Of a DNA stretch of 6,852 nt, positions 1 through 5,903 are shown piece after piece. The notes beneath the pieces were generated by a model. It was not told the DNA's origin, did not search any database, and saw only the letters and a program-made list of their open reading frames with translations. The stretch covers positions 1-6,852 of the forward strand of contig JAITFM010000101.1 of NCBI GenBank assembly GCA_031281335.1, given 5' to 3'. The position numbers and the translations under genes are program-made. The stretch comes from Rickettsiales bacterium (GTDB lineage Bacteria; Pseudomonadota; Alphaproteobacteria; Rickettsiales; Anaplasmataceae). Position 1 is the stretch's first letter, and each line of letters opens with the position of its first letter.

Positions 1-260
1 CTGAAACGCGCTTATAAGTCGTTTAAGACAGTATAGTACGCCAATTTGCAGGATTAGAGAGTGAGCAACTTCTACCACGGGGCTCTTTTGTCTTTTTTTC
101 TGCTTAGTAAGTTTCTTAGCGCTTAAGCTAAGGGTCTGTTGCAGTTTAAGAGTCGCTAAATTGCAGCGTTTAAGACTTTAAAAAACGCCAATACTGAAAA
201 TAAATACCGACTAAGGCTTCTTTTGCTTTTTTCTCGCTTGGTAAATTTCTTAATGTTTGT
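1..260. repeat. Two diverged tandem copies of an intergenic repeat
   Basis: Two stretches share a series of words in the same order. cgtttaagac occurs at 20-29 and 167-176, and acgccaat at 38-45 and 185-192, both with an offset of 147. A T-rich block beginning ggct is at 81 and 215, and gcttagtaagtttctta at 102-118 matches gcttggtaaatttctta at 236-252 with an offset of 134. The change of offset implies an indel of about 13 bases between the copies. This is seen directly by eye; the exact ends are uncertain and copy 1 may begin before the window. Wolbachia genomes are known to carry intergenic tandem repeats of roughly this period, some used as strain-typing VNTR loci. Whether this is one of them was not tested. 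No convincing gene lies here. Confidence 0.6.
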
Positions 261-564
261 GGCTATAGTCTTTTCCAAAATAAATAATAAAGGTATAATA
301 TGGAATTGATGAAATATGAGGTAGGTAATGGCATGCAGTGTAGACTTGGAATACCTCAAAAGTTGCCTCAGACCTCTAATGCATCAATGTACAGCTTTTA
401 GTTGGTAATACTATAATGGACATTTACCATTCATTTTAGAAAGTACTATAGTTTTTTTAGTTCTGTTTCTATGACTAAGAAATCTGAATTCAGCTAGCTG
501 CGTATAGTTGGTGACAGCTTAGAAAGCAGATTTTAAGCTCAAAATTATACCTAAAAAAAATAAC
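261..564. other. Intergenic spacer without a recognisable gene
   Basis: No open frame with a plausible start, ribosome binding site and protein-like composition was found on either strand. The stretch contains a 10-base perfect palindrome, cagctagctg, at 491-500. It also has a small inverted repeat (aatgg at 415-419, ccatt at 427-431) flanked by two direct copies of tactata (409-415 and 444-450). None of these is strong enough to name. Together with 1-260 it forms about 630 bases of non-coding DNA upstream of the gene at 631, which is typical of the low coding density of Wolbachia-like genomes. Confidence 0.5.
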
Positions 565-593
565 TTGATTGTGTATGCTAATATGTGTATATG
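565..593 (+). promoter_or_regulatory. Candidate sigma70-type promoter for the gene at 631
   Basis: TTGATT at 565-570 is followed after 17 bases by TATATG at 588-593, a reasonable -35/-10 pair at ideal spacing. Transcription would start near 600, leaving a leader of about 30 bases that contains the strong ribosome binding site. In DNA this AT-rich, weak matches arise often by chance; position and spacing are the main support. Confidence 0.45.
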
Positions 594-618
594 CTAGATT
601 TATTATTGATCTCATTAA

Positions 619-624
619 AGGAGG
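619..624 (+). promoter_or_regulatory. Strong Shine-Dalgarno site AGGAGG
   Basis: AGGAGG, within AAAGGAGGG, sits 6 bases before the ATG at 631. It is the only near-consensus, full-length ribosome binding site in this window: the other genes have weak or partial sites, and the hydrolase has AGGAG. It fixes the start of the gene at 631 and suggests efficient translation. Confidence 0.8.
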
Positions 625-630
625 GTTATT

Positions 631-1254
631 ATGAATACAAGCATATGGAAGTGGGGAAACGCGGTACACATAACAAAAATGGGCATTGAAGGTACAGTTG
701 CACTTGCGTCTTTAGCGGCAGCAATAACAACGGTATTAATTGCTACTAATATAGTTGCTGTACCTGAGTCTTTGGCGCTTATTAGCACAGTTGTTAACCC
801 TATTGGAATTGCAGCGCTATTTATTGCTGCTGTATACTTTGCTACGCTGGCTTATTGTTCGTATAAGCAAATGCACAAGAATGAAGAAATAAATGGAGCT
901 GAGACATCAGCTGAAAATGCTAAAGCGACTAAAGAAGTAGAGGAGCTAATTCAGAGCAAAATTGAAGCAAAAACTAAAGATTTAGTTACTGAAGAAGCAC
1001 TAAAAACTGCGCTGAAAGCAAAAGCTGACAAGGAGTATGTTGATTATCAACTAGCTGGAAAAGCTGATGCATCTGCACTGAGAGCAAAAGCTGACAAGAC
1101 TGCTTTGGAGGAAGTTCAGGAAAGCATTACAAGTTTAACTACTAATTTGGGTAAAAAACTGAATTCAAGCGATCTCAAAGAAAAAGTTAAGACTGTTTTA
1201 CAAAATCCTGAAGTTACTGCATTGCTTAAAGAAGCAATATCTCAAGAAGCCTAA
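631..1254 (+). CDS. Hypothetical two-helix membrane protein with repeat-bearing coiled-coil C-terminus
   Basis: Not recognised as a named family; 207 residues. Residues 18-42 and 49-76 are long hydrophobic stretches, read as two membrane helices with a short loop (residues 43-48, containing Pro45) between them. There is no clear cleavable signal peptide. From about residue 80 the protein turns hydrophilic, rich in Ala, Lys and Glu, and looks helical or coiled-coil to the end. KAKADK (129-134) recurs as RAKADK (151-156), with a related AGKADA between (142-147). Such KAD-type repeats resemble those in phage tail fibres and trimeric surface proteins, but the resemblance is compositional only. 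The start is fixed by AGGAGG six bases upstream. The gene has its own candidate promoter and terminator, so it is probably a single-gene transcript. Its well-formed expression signals suggest a real, well-expressed protein. A surface or host-interaction role is possible but is inference. Confidence 0.8.
   Translation: MNTSIWKWGNAVHITKMGIEGTVALASLAAAITTVLIATNIVAVPESLALISTVVNPIGIAALFIAAVYFATLAYCSYKQMHKNEEINGAETSAENAKATKEVEELIQSKIEAKTKDLVTEEALKTALKAKADKEYVDYQLAGKADASALRAKADKTALEEVQESITSLTTNLGKKLNSSDLKEKVKTVLQNPEVTALLKEAISQEA
1018..1098 (+). repeat. Internal 15-base direct repeat encoding the KADK motif
   Basis: gcaaaagctgacaag occurs identically at 1018-1032 and 1084-1098, a 66-base (22-codon) period in frame, encoding the AKADK core twice. 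A shorter related word, gctggaaaagctgatgc, lies between them around 1054-1070. DNA-level identity suggests a fairly recent internal duplication or ongoing homogenisation rather than ancient protein repeats alone. Confidence 0.65.
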
Positions 1255-1266
1255 TTTAAATGGTAC

Positions 1267-1300
1267 AAGAGGTAGATTATTTCTACCTCTTTCCTTTATT
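1267..1300 (+). terminator. Rho-independent terminator after the gene at 631
   Basis: aagaggtaga (1267-1276) pairs perfectly with tctacctctt (1282-1291) around a 5-base loop. A T-rich run (ttcctttattt) follows, starting 13 bases after the stop codon at 1252-1254. The T-rich tail lies on the plus-strand side, so it primarily ends the 631 transcript. The hairpin is also 24 bases past the ribD stop, so it may help end the opposing transcript, but its tail there is poor. Confidence 0.8.
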
Positions 1301-1314
1301 TAAGCACGTAAAGG

Positions 1315-2547
1315 CTACGATAGCCTATCCCAAATCTCAACTATATCCTCATCAAAGTCTATTACTTCTGCTTTTTTAAATCGGTAGCAGTTATTGATAG
1401 ATTGAATTCCTAAATCTCCTACAAAAGGAATGGCATCATTGCCTAGAATTTTGCCGCTGCGGCAGATTATCAGCCTGTCGATTAAATTACATTTTAATAG
1501 CTCTGTGATTAACATTCCTCCCCCTTCAACTAATAACCTTGTTATGCCAACCTCTGAAACAAGTTTTGATGCCGTGTCTTTTAGGCAGACTTTGCCTGCC
1601 TTTCGACCCGATGTCATTTCAGCGCGTGACGCTGGAATCCAGTTTTTATTATACAATTGCCAGGTGTGCTCGTTTGCAATTAAAATTTCTGGATCCCAGT
1701 GTCTGAGCACTGGGACGACAGAAGGGGATGCTGGGATGACAGGAGGTTTATTATTTGAGTTAACTATCAAGTAGTTAATGTTTTTTATCTTCTTCTCTAC
1801 TTCTTTATTTGTGATCACCCAAGTTGTTACTTTGTCTGCAGTCTTTGCAATATTGTGCTCTTCTTTCAGTTTTCCCTGGCTATCTATAATTAGTCTTATG
1901 GGTGACCTATCTTCAAGTTTTGGTAATCTGCAAGTCAAAAGTGGATCATCATTAATGAGGGTATTGCTGCCAATCATAATTGCATCATATTTTGCTCTAA
2001 GCTCATGTACCCAATTTCTTGTGTTTTCGCTTGTTATCCATTTGCTATCACCTGTAAATGTTGCGATTTTTCCATCAAGAGTTGTTGCAATTTTGCAAGC
2101 TGTAAATGGTCTGTGTAATTTTCGAGTGGTGAAGAAGCCGATATTCAATTTTTCTGCCTCCTCTTGCATAATTCCTTGTTTCACTTCAATTCCTGCTTCC
2201 TTTAAGGCTTTAATGCCTCCACCTGAAACTCTTGTGTCAGGGTCGATTGTTGCAATCACTACCCTTTTTATTCCAGCTCTTGTGATTTCTGCGGTGCAAG
2301 GTTCTGTAACTCCAAAGTGGCAACATGGCTCAAGAGTGACGTACATAGTTGCGCCGTGAGTTGAATCTTTAGCGCTTTGCAAAGCAACTACTTCTGCATG
2401 TGGGCGCCCGCCAATTCCTGTGTGGCCCTCACCAACTACCACACCATCTTTTGCAATGACACACCCAACAGCAGGATTTGGTGCAACACTTCCGAGGGTT
2501 TTTTCAGCAAGCTTTAGTGCAATTGGCATGAAATGATCATCGGTCAT
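1315..2547 (-). CDS. ribD: Bifunctional riboflavin deaminase/reductase RibD with palindromic-element insertion
   Basis: RibD performs two steps of riboflavin synthesis in the cytoplasm: deamination of the GTP-derived pyrimidine, then NADPH-dependent reduction of its ribose. The N-terminal deaminase (about 1-145) has the zinc site H50-A-E52 with C75 and C84, and the PNPAVGCV motif at 23-30. The reductase (about 146-410) has KIATTLDGKIA (152-162), SKWITSE (168-174) and LVEGGG (339-344). All key residues are present and the frame is open. At 410 residues it is roughly 40-50 longer than usual; the excess is at about 268-318, where the DNA is a palindromic repeat (see 1581-1744). The start fits the family, with FM-ALKLAEKTLG soon after it. 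Its ATG overlaps the dgt stop by one base (TAATG), indicating co-transcription and translational coupling; no separate strong ribosome binding site is seen. Function is probably retained, because the insert falls between conserved blocks. Confidence 0.95.
   Translation of the reverse strand: MTDDHFMPIALKLAEKTLGSVAPNPAVGCVIAKDGVVVGEGHTGIGGRPHAEVVALQSAKDSTHGATMYVTLEPCCHFGVTEPCTAEITRAGIKRVVIATIDPDTRVSGGGIKALKEAGIEVKQGIMQEEAEKLNIGFFTTRKLHRPFTACKIATTLDGKIATFTGDSKWITSENTRNWVHELRAKYDAIMIGSNTLINDDPLLTCRLPKLEDRSPIRLIIDSQGKLKEEHNIAKTADKVTTWVITNKEVEKKIKNINYLIVNSNNKPPVIPASPSVVPVLRHWDPEILIANEHTWQLYNKNWIPASRAEMTSGRKAGKVCLKDTASKLVSEVGITRLLVEGGGMLITELLKCNLIDRLIICRSGKILGNDAIPFVGDLGIQSINNCYRFKKAEVIDFDEDIVEIWDRLS
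1581..1744 (-). repeat. Wolbachia-type palindromic repeat cluster inserted in frame in ribD
   Basis: Three palindromic units lie close together. The first (1689-1720) contains cccagtg (1695-1701) and cactggg (1708-1714) inside the ctggatcc...gacgaca frame, and a further ctgggatgaca follows at 1731-1741. The second (1612-1642) has cagcg (1620-1624) and cgctg (1630-1634) inside tgtcat...ggaatccag. The third has aggcag (1583-1588) and ctgcct (1596-1601). Between the first two, aattgc (1655-1660) and gcaatt (1676-1681) are also inverted. The tgtcatcccag/ctggatccag style matches dispersed palindromic repeats known from Wolbachia, including protein-coding ones. On the ribD strand the cluster is translated without a stop. 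The outer limits are approximate and need alignment with uninterrupted homologues. Confidence 0.8.
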
Positions 2548-3746
2548 TAGAAAGAAGTCATTTCGTATGAGGTATCAAAAATTCTTCTATGCTCGTGTAT
2601 GGCAAATCTGTCTGTCATACCCGAGATGTAGTCGCATATTACTACTGAACGCTGGAATTTATAAGAAAGCTTGTTCCACTCTGTGGGCAATAATCCTGGG
2701 TTTTCATAAAAACATTGAAAGAGCTCCTGTACTATGCGTTTTGCTTTGTTCATCGTTCTGTTCAGTTTATAGCTTCTATATATTTTTTCCATGTTGAATT
2801 TTTTCATTTCTTTTATGGCATTTGCAGCTTCTGGTGAAAATGTAACTAGCATCTTATTTAGACTTCTTACGTCCTCTACGCTTTCTATTTTGTAATCTTC
2901 AACATTTTTTTTAGTCTGAGAAACAACGTCACTTATCATAATTCCTATAGTTCTACTCAGTGATTCATGTATAAGTTTGTTCTGAGATAGTTTTGAATAT
3001 TGGCTTTTTACATCTTTAAACGTGTCTCCGATTAAAGGAACATCGAGTAAATCTTCTACAGTTACTAAATTTGCTCTGAGTGCATCGTCAAGATCATGGA
3101 CACCGTAAGCAATATCATCAGCAATTGAGGCAACTTGTGCTTCAGCGCTTGGGAATTCTTCAAGTTTTAGATCATATTTTTCATTATATTCTAGCAATAG
3201 CTGATTATTTGTGTGGGATACTGCATTCCGACCAAGCAAGGGACCGTTATGTTTTGCAACACCTTCAATAACTTCCCAACTTAGATTCATACCATCAAAG
3301 TCAGCATGTTTTTGCTCAAGATAAGTTAAAATCCTTATAGCCTGAACGTTATGGTCAAATTCATACTTCTCGCTATCAAGATTCAAATCTTGAACTGATT
3401 TCTTTAGAGCATCCTCTCCTGTGTGGCCAAATGGAGGATGACCAAGGTCGTGTGCAAGCGCTATGCATTCAGTAATATCCTCATATAAACCGAGCCTGCG
3501 TGCAATAGATCCTGCAATTTGTGCAACTTCAAGACTATGAGTAAGCCGAGTGCGATAGTAGTCGTGCTCATAATTGATGAAAACTTGTGTTTTGTATTCC
3601 AATTTTCTAAACGCATTAGAGTGAATGATGCGATCCCTATCACGCTGAAAACAACTGCGGTTTTCATCTTCTGGCTCTTTAAAATATCTTCCTCTTGTTT
3701 TACTTGGGAAGCACGCATAACTTAATAGAAAATTATTGTTTGACAT
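2547..3746 (-). CDS. dgt: dGTPase-like HD-domain triphosphohydrolase
   Basis: Deoxyguanosinetriphosphate triphosphohydrolase-like protein, which in this family cleaves dNTPs to the deoxynucleoside and triphosphate and so trims the dNTP pool. Its 399 residues match the shorter (type 2) subfamily rather than the ~500-residue E. coli enzyme. The HD metal site is complete: H70 in TRLTHSLEV, H99-D100 in LAHDLGHPPFGHTGEDAL, and the late Asp in ASIADDIAYGVHD (D210/D211). The typical N-terminal RDRDRIIHSNAFRKLEYKTQV block is at 35-55. The ATG at 3746 is preceded only by a weak AGAAG. It is the first gene of a two-gene unit with ribD, joined by a one-base TAATG overlap, and is divergent from the ErpA-like gene. 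A dgt next to an IscA/ErpA-type gene is an arrangement I recall from other alphaproteobacteria. The actual substrate of this homologue cannot be read from sequence. Confidence 0.92.
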   Translation of the reverse strand: MSNNNFLLSYACFPSKTRGRYFKEPEDENRSCFQRDRDRIIHSNAFRKLEYKTQVFINYEHDYYRTRLTHSLEVAQIAGSIARRLGLYEDITECIALAHDLGHPPFGHTGEDALKKSVQDLNLDSEKYEFDHNVQAIRILTYLEQKHADFDGMNLSWEVIEGVAKHNGPLLGRNAVSHTNNQLLLEYNEKYDLKLEEFPSAEAQVASIADDIAYGVHDLDDALRANLVTVEDLLDVPLIGDTFKDVKSQYSKLSQNKLIHESLSRTIGIMISDVVSQTKKNVEDYKIESVEDVRSLNKMLVTFSPEAANAIKEMKKFNMEKIYRSYKLNRTMNKAKRIVQELFQCFYENPGLLPTEWNKLSYKFQRSVVICDYISGMTDRFAIHEHRRIFDTSYEMTSF

Positions 3747-3765
3747 GTAAAACTTCTACTATAAT
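3736..3765 (+). promoter_or_regulatory. Candidate promoter for the ErpA-like/lolD genes in the divergent gap
   Basis: A perfect TATAAT is at 3760-3765. The best -35 is TTGTTT at 3736-3741, 18 bases upstream; a consensus TTGACA at 3740-3745 is only 14 bases away, which is too short. A start near 3772 would leave a leader of about 20 bases. The -35 region overlaps the first codons of dgt on the other strand, so the two divergent transcription units share this short gap. No equally good promoter was found for dgt. Confidence 0.5.
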
Positions 3766-3793
3766 AAATTATCAATAACAAACGGTAGTGACT

Positions 3794-4255
3794 ATGTCAA
3801 CAGATTACAATATTAACTTGACCGACAATGCGTTAAAGAAAATTCACTCCCTTGTAGAGCAGGAAGAGGACAAAAGTTCTGTTTTGCGAGTTGCAGTTTC
3901 AGGTGGTGGATGTTCTGGCTTCAAGTATAATTTTCTTATAGATCAAATAAATAAGAGTCTATCTTTGAGTGATGACGAGGATGATGATTACGATGATGAA
4001 TTTGATGACGACGATGATGACGATTATGAAGAAAGCGAGGATTATAGAGGTCACTCTAGCTTTAGCGGGAAAAGCAAAGATATAGTAATTAACGACGAAA
4101 ATGGAAACCCTGTATTAATGGTTGATAACTGTTCGGCGAAATTTTTAAATAACTCAGTTATAGATTACACTGAAGATCTAAGTGGTTCTGGGTTTCAAAT
4201 AAAAAATGCTCTTGCTAAGTCTCAATGTGGGTGTGGTAACAGCTTCTCAATTTAA
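3794..4255 (+). CDS. ErpA/IscA (HesB)-type iron-sulfur cluster protein with acidic insert
   Basis: A-type iron-sulfur carrier that holds and passes clusters to client enzymes in the cytoplasm. The three cluster-binding cysteines are present: one in SGGGCSGFKY near the start (residue 40 from this ATG) and two in CGCGNSFSI at the C-terminus (residues 145 and 147). The tail and the SVIDYTEDLSGSGFQIKN block are closest to ErpA. The protein is 153 residues against about 110 for the family. The excess is an Asp/Glu-rich tract at residues 59-84 (20 of 26 acidic) and neighbouring residues, between the first cysteine loop and the DIVINDENG strand. An extra cysteine is at residue 113. The ATG at 3794 was chosen; an in-frame GTG at 3788 would add two residues, and neither has a strong ribosome binding site. 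lolD follows after 24 bases, so co-transcription is likely. IscA is the alternative name. Confidence 0.88.
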   Translation: MSTDYNINLTDNALKKIHSLVEQEEDKSSVLRVAVSGGGCSGFKYNFLIDQINKSLSLSDDEDDDYDDEFDDDDDDDYEESEDYRGHSSFSGKSKDIVINDENGNPVLMVDNCSAKFLNNSVIDYTEDLSGSGFQIKNALAKSQCGCGNSFSI

Positions 4256-4279
4256 TTATGCCTCCTAGGCCTTTTCAAC

Positions 4280-4954
4280 ATGGGTGGTGATGTAGCACTA
4301 GAGCTAACTTCTGTAGATAAGAGCTTCAAAGAAGCTCCTGCTGTTATAAAAGATATAAATCTAAGGGTTGCGAAAGGGCAAGTAGTTGCATTGATTGGCA
4401 GCTCAGGATCAGGAAAAACAACTATATTACAAATTGCAGGTTTATTGGATAAGCCAACTTCAGGTATAGTAATGATAGATGGAGTAAATTGCACACAAGC
4501 CAGCAATAAATGTAAAACTCATATAAGAAGGAGTTTTCTGAGTTTTGTTTATCAATTTCACTATTTGTTACAGGAGTTATCGGTATTGGAAAATGTTATG
4601 CTGCCTCAGCTCATTGCAGGAAGAAGCAAAACTGAGGCAATAAAAAATGCGCAGACAATGTTGGAAAAATTTGGTCTGGAAGACAAAGCAAGTAGTATGA
4701 TATCTGAAATTTCTGGCGGAGAGAGGCAAAGAGTTGCAATTGCAAGAAGCGTTGTAAATTCTCCAAGACTTTTACTTGCAGATGAACCAACGGGGAATTT
4801 AGATCCAACAAATTCTTTGAATGTGTTTTTGCTGTTATATTCGTATGTAAAGGAAAATAATAGCTCTATGCTTATAGTAACACACAACCACCTCCTTGCA
4901 GAAAAAGCAGACTGTACTTTACAGTTAAAGGATAGATCACTGGTAAAATTGTGA
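4280..4954 (+). CDS. lolD: Lipoprotein-releasing ABC transporter ATP-binding protein LolD
   Basis: Cytoplasmic ATPase that powers the LolCE-type inner-membrane complex releasing mature lipoproteins for transfer to the outer membrane. All ABC motifs are intact in 224 residues, the usual LolD length: Walker A GSSGSGKTT (40-48), Q-loop Q92 in YQFHYLLQELSVLENV, signature SGGERQRVAIAR (145-156), Walker B LLLADEP with E169, D-loop GNLD (172-175) and switch H202. The FVYQFHYLLQELSVLENVMLP stretch and the overall length fit LolD better than other MacB/FtsE-type ATPases, but these are close relatives, so the substrate is assigned by family. The ATG at 4280 lacks a good ribosome binding site; an ATG at 4258 is out of frame. 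It is probably translated from the transcript of the ErpA-like gene 24 bases upstream. The transmembrane partner is not in this window. It ends 24 bases from the convergent lipoprotein gene, with no obvious terminator between. Confidence 0.9.
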   Translation: MGGDVALELTSVDKSFKEAPAVIKDINLRVAKGQVVALIGSSGSGKTTILQIAGLLDKPTSGIVMIDGVNCTQASNKCKTHIRRSFLSFVYQFHYLLQELSVLENVMLPQLIAGRSKTEAIKNAQTMLEKFGLEDKASSMISEISGGERQRVAIARSVVNSPRLLLADEPTGNLDPTNSLNVFLLLYSYVKENNSSMLIVTHNHLLAEKADCTLQLKDRSLVKL

Positions 4955-4978
4955 ATGGATGTAGTATAGAACTAGAAT

Positions 4979-5152
4979 CTATTGAGCTACTATCTTGTAC
5001 TTACCTAGCCAATGGTCATTAACAGGGTATAGCTTGCACGAAGTACTTTCATTGCCTTTTATACACGGGCTTTTTAATTTGCGTGATTTACTTAGGAGAC
5101 ACCCTGATAGCATAGACGCAACTAAAACAAGAAATAATAACTTCCTAAACAT
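4979..5152 (-). CDS. Small putative lipoprotein (57 residues)
   Basis: A short frame on the minus strand, starting ATG at 5152 and ending TAG at 4979-4981. It begins MFRKLLFLVLVASMLSGC: two early positive residues, a hydrophobic core, and a textbook lipobox LSGC with Cys18 as the predicted lipidation site. The mature part would be only 40 residues, with Cys30 and Cys39 (SPC and TSCKLYPVN) that could form a disulfide in the periplasm. An AAAAAGG ribosome binding site lies 7 bases upstream of the ATG. It follows the alpha/beta hydrolase gene by 52 bases on the same strand, so co-transcription is likely. The SPC...C..PVN..W pattern recalls small lipoproteins of other Rickettsiales, from memory and unverified. 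If real, it would be a substrate for the Lol system whose ATPase gene is convergent with it. The signal and lipobox are seen; lipidation and function are inferred. Confidence 0.75.
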   Translation of the reverse strand: MFRKLLFLVLVASMLSGCLLSKSRKLKSPCIKGNESTSCKLYPVNDHWLGKYKIVAQ

Positions 5153-5204
5153 AACAAAACCTTTTTGTTTATATTACTACACCCATTTCTCTTATTTGTA
5201 AAGG

Positions 5205-5903
5205 TTAAGCGTACTCTCTTATTTTTACCTCTTTTTTGGTCTTTTGAGAAGAAGTAGCTGCACTATTCAAACGCAGTTTTATATAATCATCTACGATTTG
5301 CACTACTTCCTCTTCTTTATCTCTTAAGAAGTGATTAGTATCGTCTATAATGTGGTATTCCATATGGTCACTTTTTACTGAGTTCATCAGCCTTTTTGCT
5401 AGTTCTGTTACGTCGCTTTCTTCTGAGATTGTATCATTACTGCTTTGTATTATAAGCCCAGGAACCGGACAGGGAGAGAAAAAAGAGAAGTCGTACTTTG
5501 TTGCTGGAGGAGAAAGGGCAACAAAACCTACTACCTCAGGGCGGCGCATTGTCAATTGCATAGCTACCCATGATCCGAAAGAAAAACCAACTATCCAAAT
5601 TGGAACGTTACTAGGATTATGTTCTTGGAGCCAATCGATAGCTACTGCAGCATCAGTTAATTCCCCTATACCCTTATCGAAAGTTCCGGTGGACTTTCCC
5701 ACACCACGGAAGTTGATTTTCAATGCAGAAAAGCTGTTGCCGATAAAAGATGCGTATATATTATGTATTATTTTACTATTCATATTGCCACCATATTGGG
5801 GGTGGTGGTGTAAAATTAGCACAACTGGTGCGTTAGCTTCCCTACTTTGGTGATATTCACCTTCTATTTTTTTTGCTGCATTATTTAAAAAAACTTCTAC
5901 CAC
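5205..5903 (-). CDS. Alpha/beta hydrolase, serine hydrolase of unknown substrate
   Basis: Cytoplasmic alpha/beta-fold hydrolase of the small group found across alphaproteobacteria, with the HHHPQYGGNMNSKI oxyanion-side motif, INFRGVGKSTGTFD and GIGELTDAAVAIDWL. The predicted catalytic triad is Ser108 in GFSFGSW (GxSxG), Asp157 in SSNDT and His191 in DTNHF, numbering from the chosen start. The substrate is unknown; esterase or dienelactone-hydrolase-like labels are only family names. Start choice: the longest frame opens with TTG at 5918. However, AGGAG at 5909-5913 lies 5 bases before GTG at 5901-5903, and the family begins at about VEVFLNN, so GTG is preferred, giving 232 residues. The C-terminus ends in a Lys/Ser/Thr-rich tail that looks non-conserved. 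It is first in a minus-strand pair with the small lipoprotein and divergent from the cysteine desulfurase gene. Confidence 0.88.
   Translation of the reverse strand: MVEVFLNNAAKKIEGEYHQSREANAPVVLILHHHPQYGGNMNSKIIHNIYASFIGNSFSALKINFRGVGKSTGTFDKGIGELTDAAVAIDWLQEHNPSNVPIWIVGFSFGSWVAMQLTMRRPEVVGFVALSPPATKYDFSFFSPCPVPGLIIQSSNDTISEESDVTELAKRLMNSVKSDHMEYHIIDDTNHFLRDKEEEVVQIVDDYIKLRLNSAATSSQKTKKEVKIREYA

Noticed and set aside
67..80. 14-base word aacttctaccacgg shared with 5892-5905
   Set aside because: One copy is in the hydrolase coding region and the similarity does not extend; it is probably coincidence.
156..359. 67-residue minus-strand frame
   Set aside because: It lies largely in the diverged intergenic repeat, has no good ribosome binding site, and its composition reflects AT-rich DNA.
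491..500. Perfect palindrome cagctagctg
   Set aside because: It is too short and isolated to support an operator or hairpin call.
1778..2359. 193-residue plus-strand frame with hydrophobic stretches
   Set aside because: It is the antisense shadow of ribD, whose conserved motifs run through the same bases.
1315..2547. ribD as a pseudogene because of the repeat insertion
   Set aside because: The frame is open for the full length and every zinc-site and reductase motif is intact.
4995..5201. 68-residue plus-strand frame
   Set aside because: It overlaps the minus-strand lipoprotein frame, which has a proper signal sequence, lipobox and ribosome binding site; the plus-strand frame has none.
5350..5853. 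167-residue plus-strand frame
   Set aside because: It is antisense to the alpha/beta hydrolase, whose catalytic motifs occupy the same stretch.
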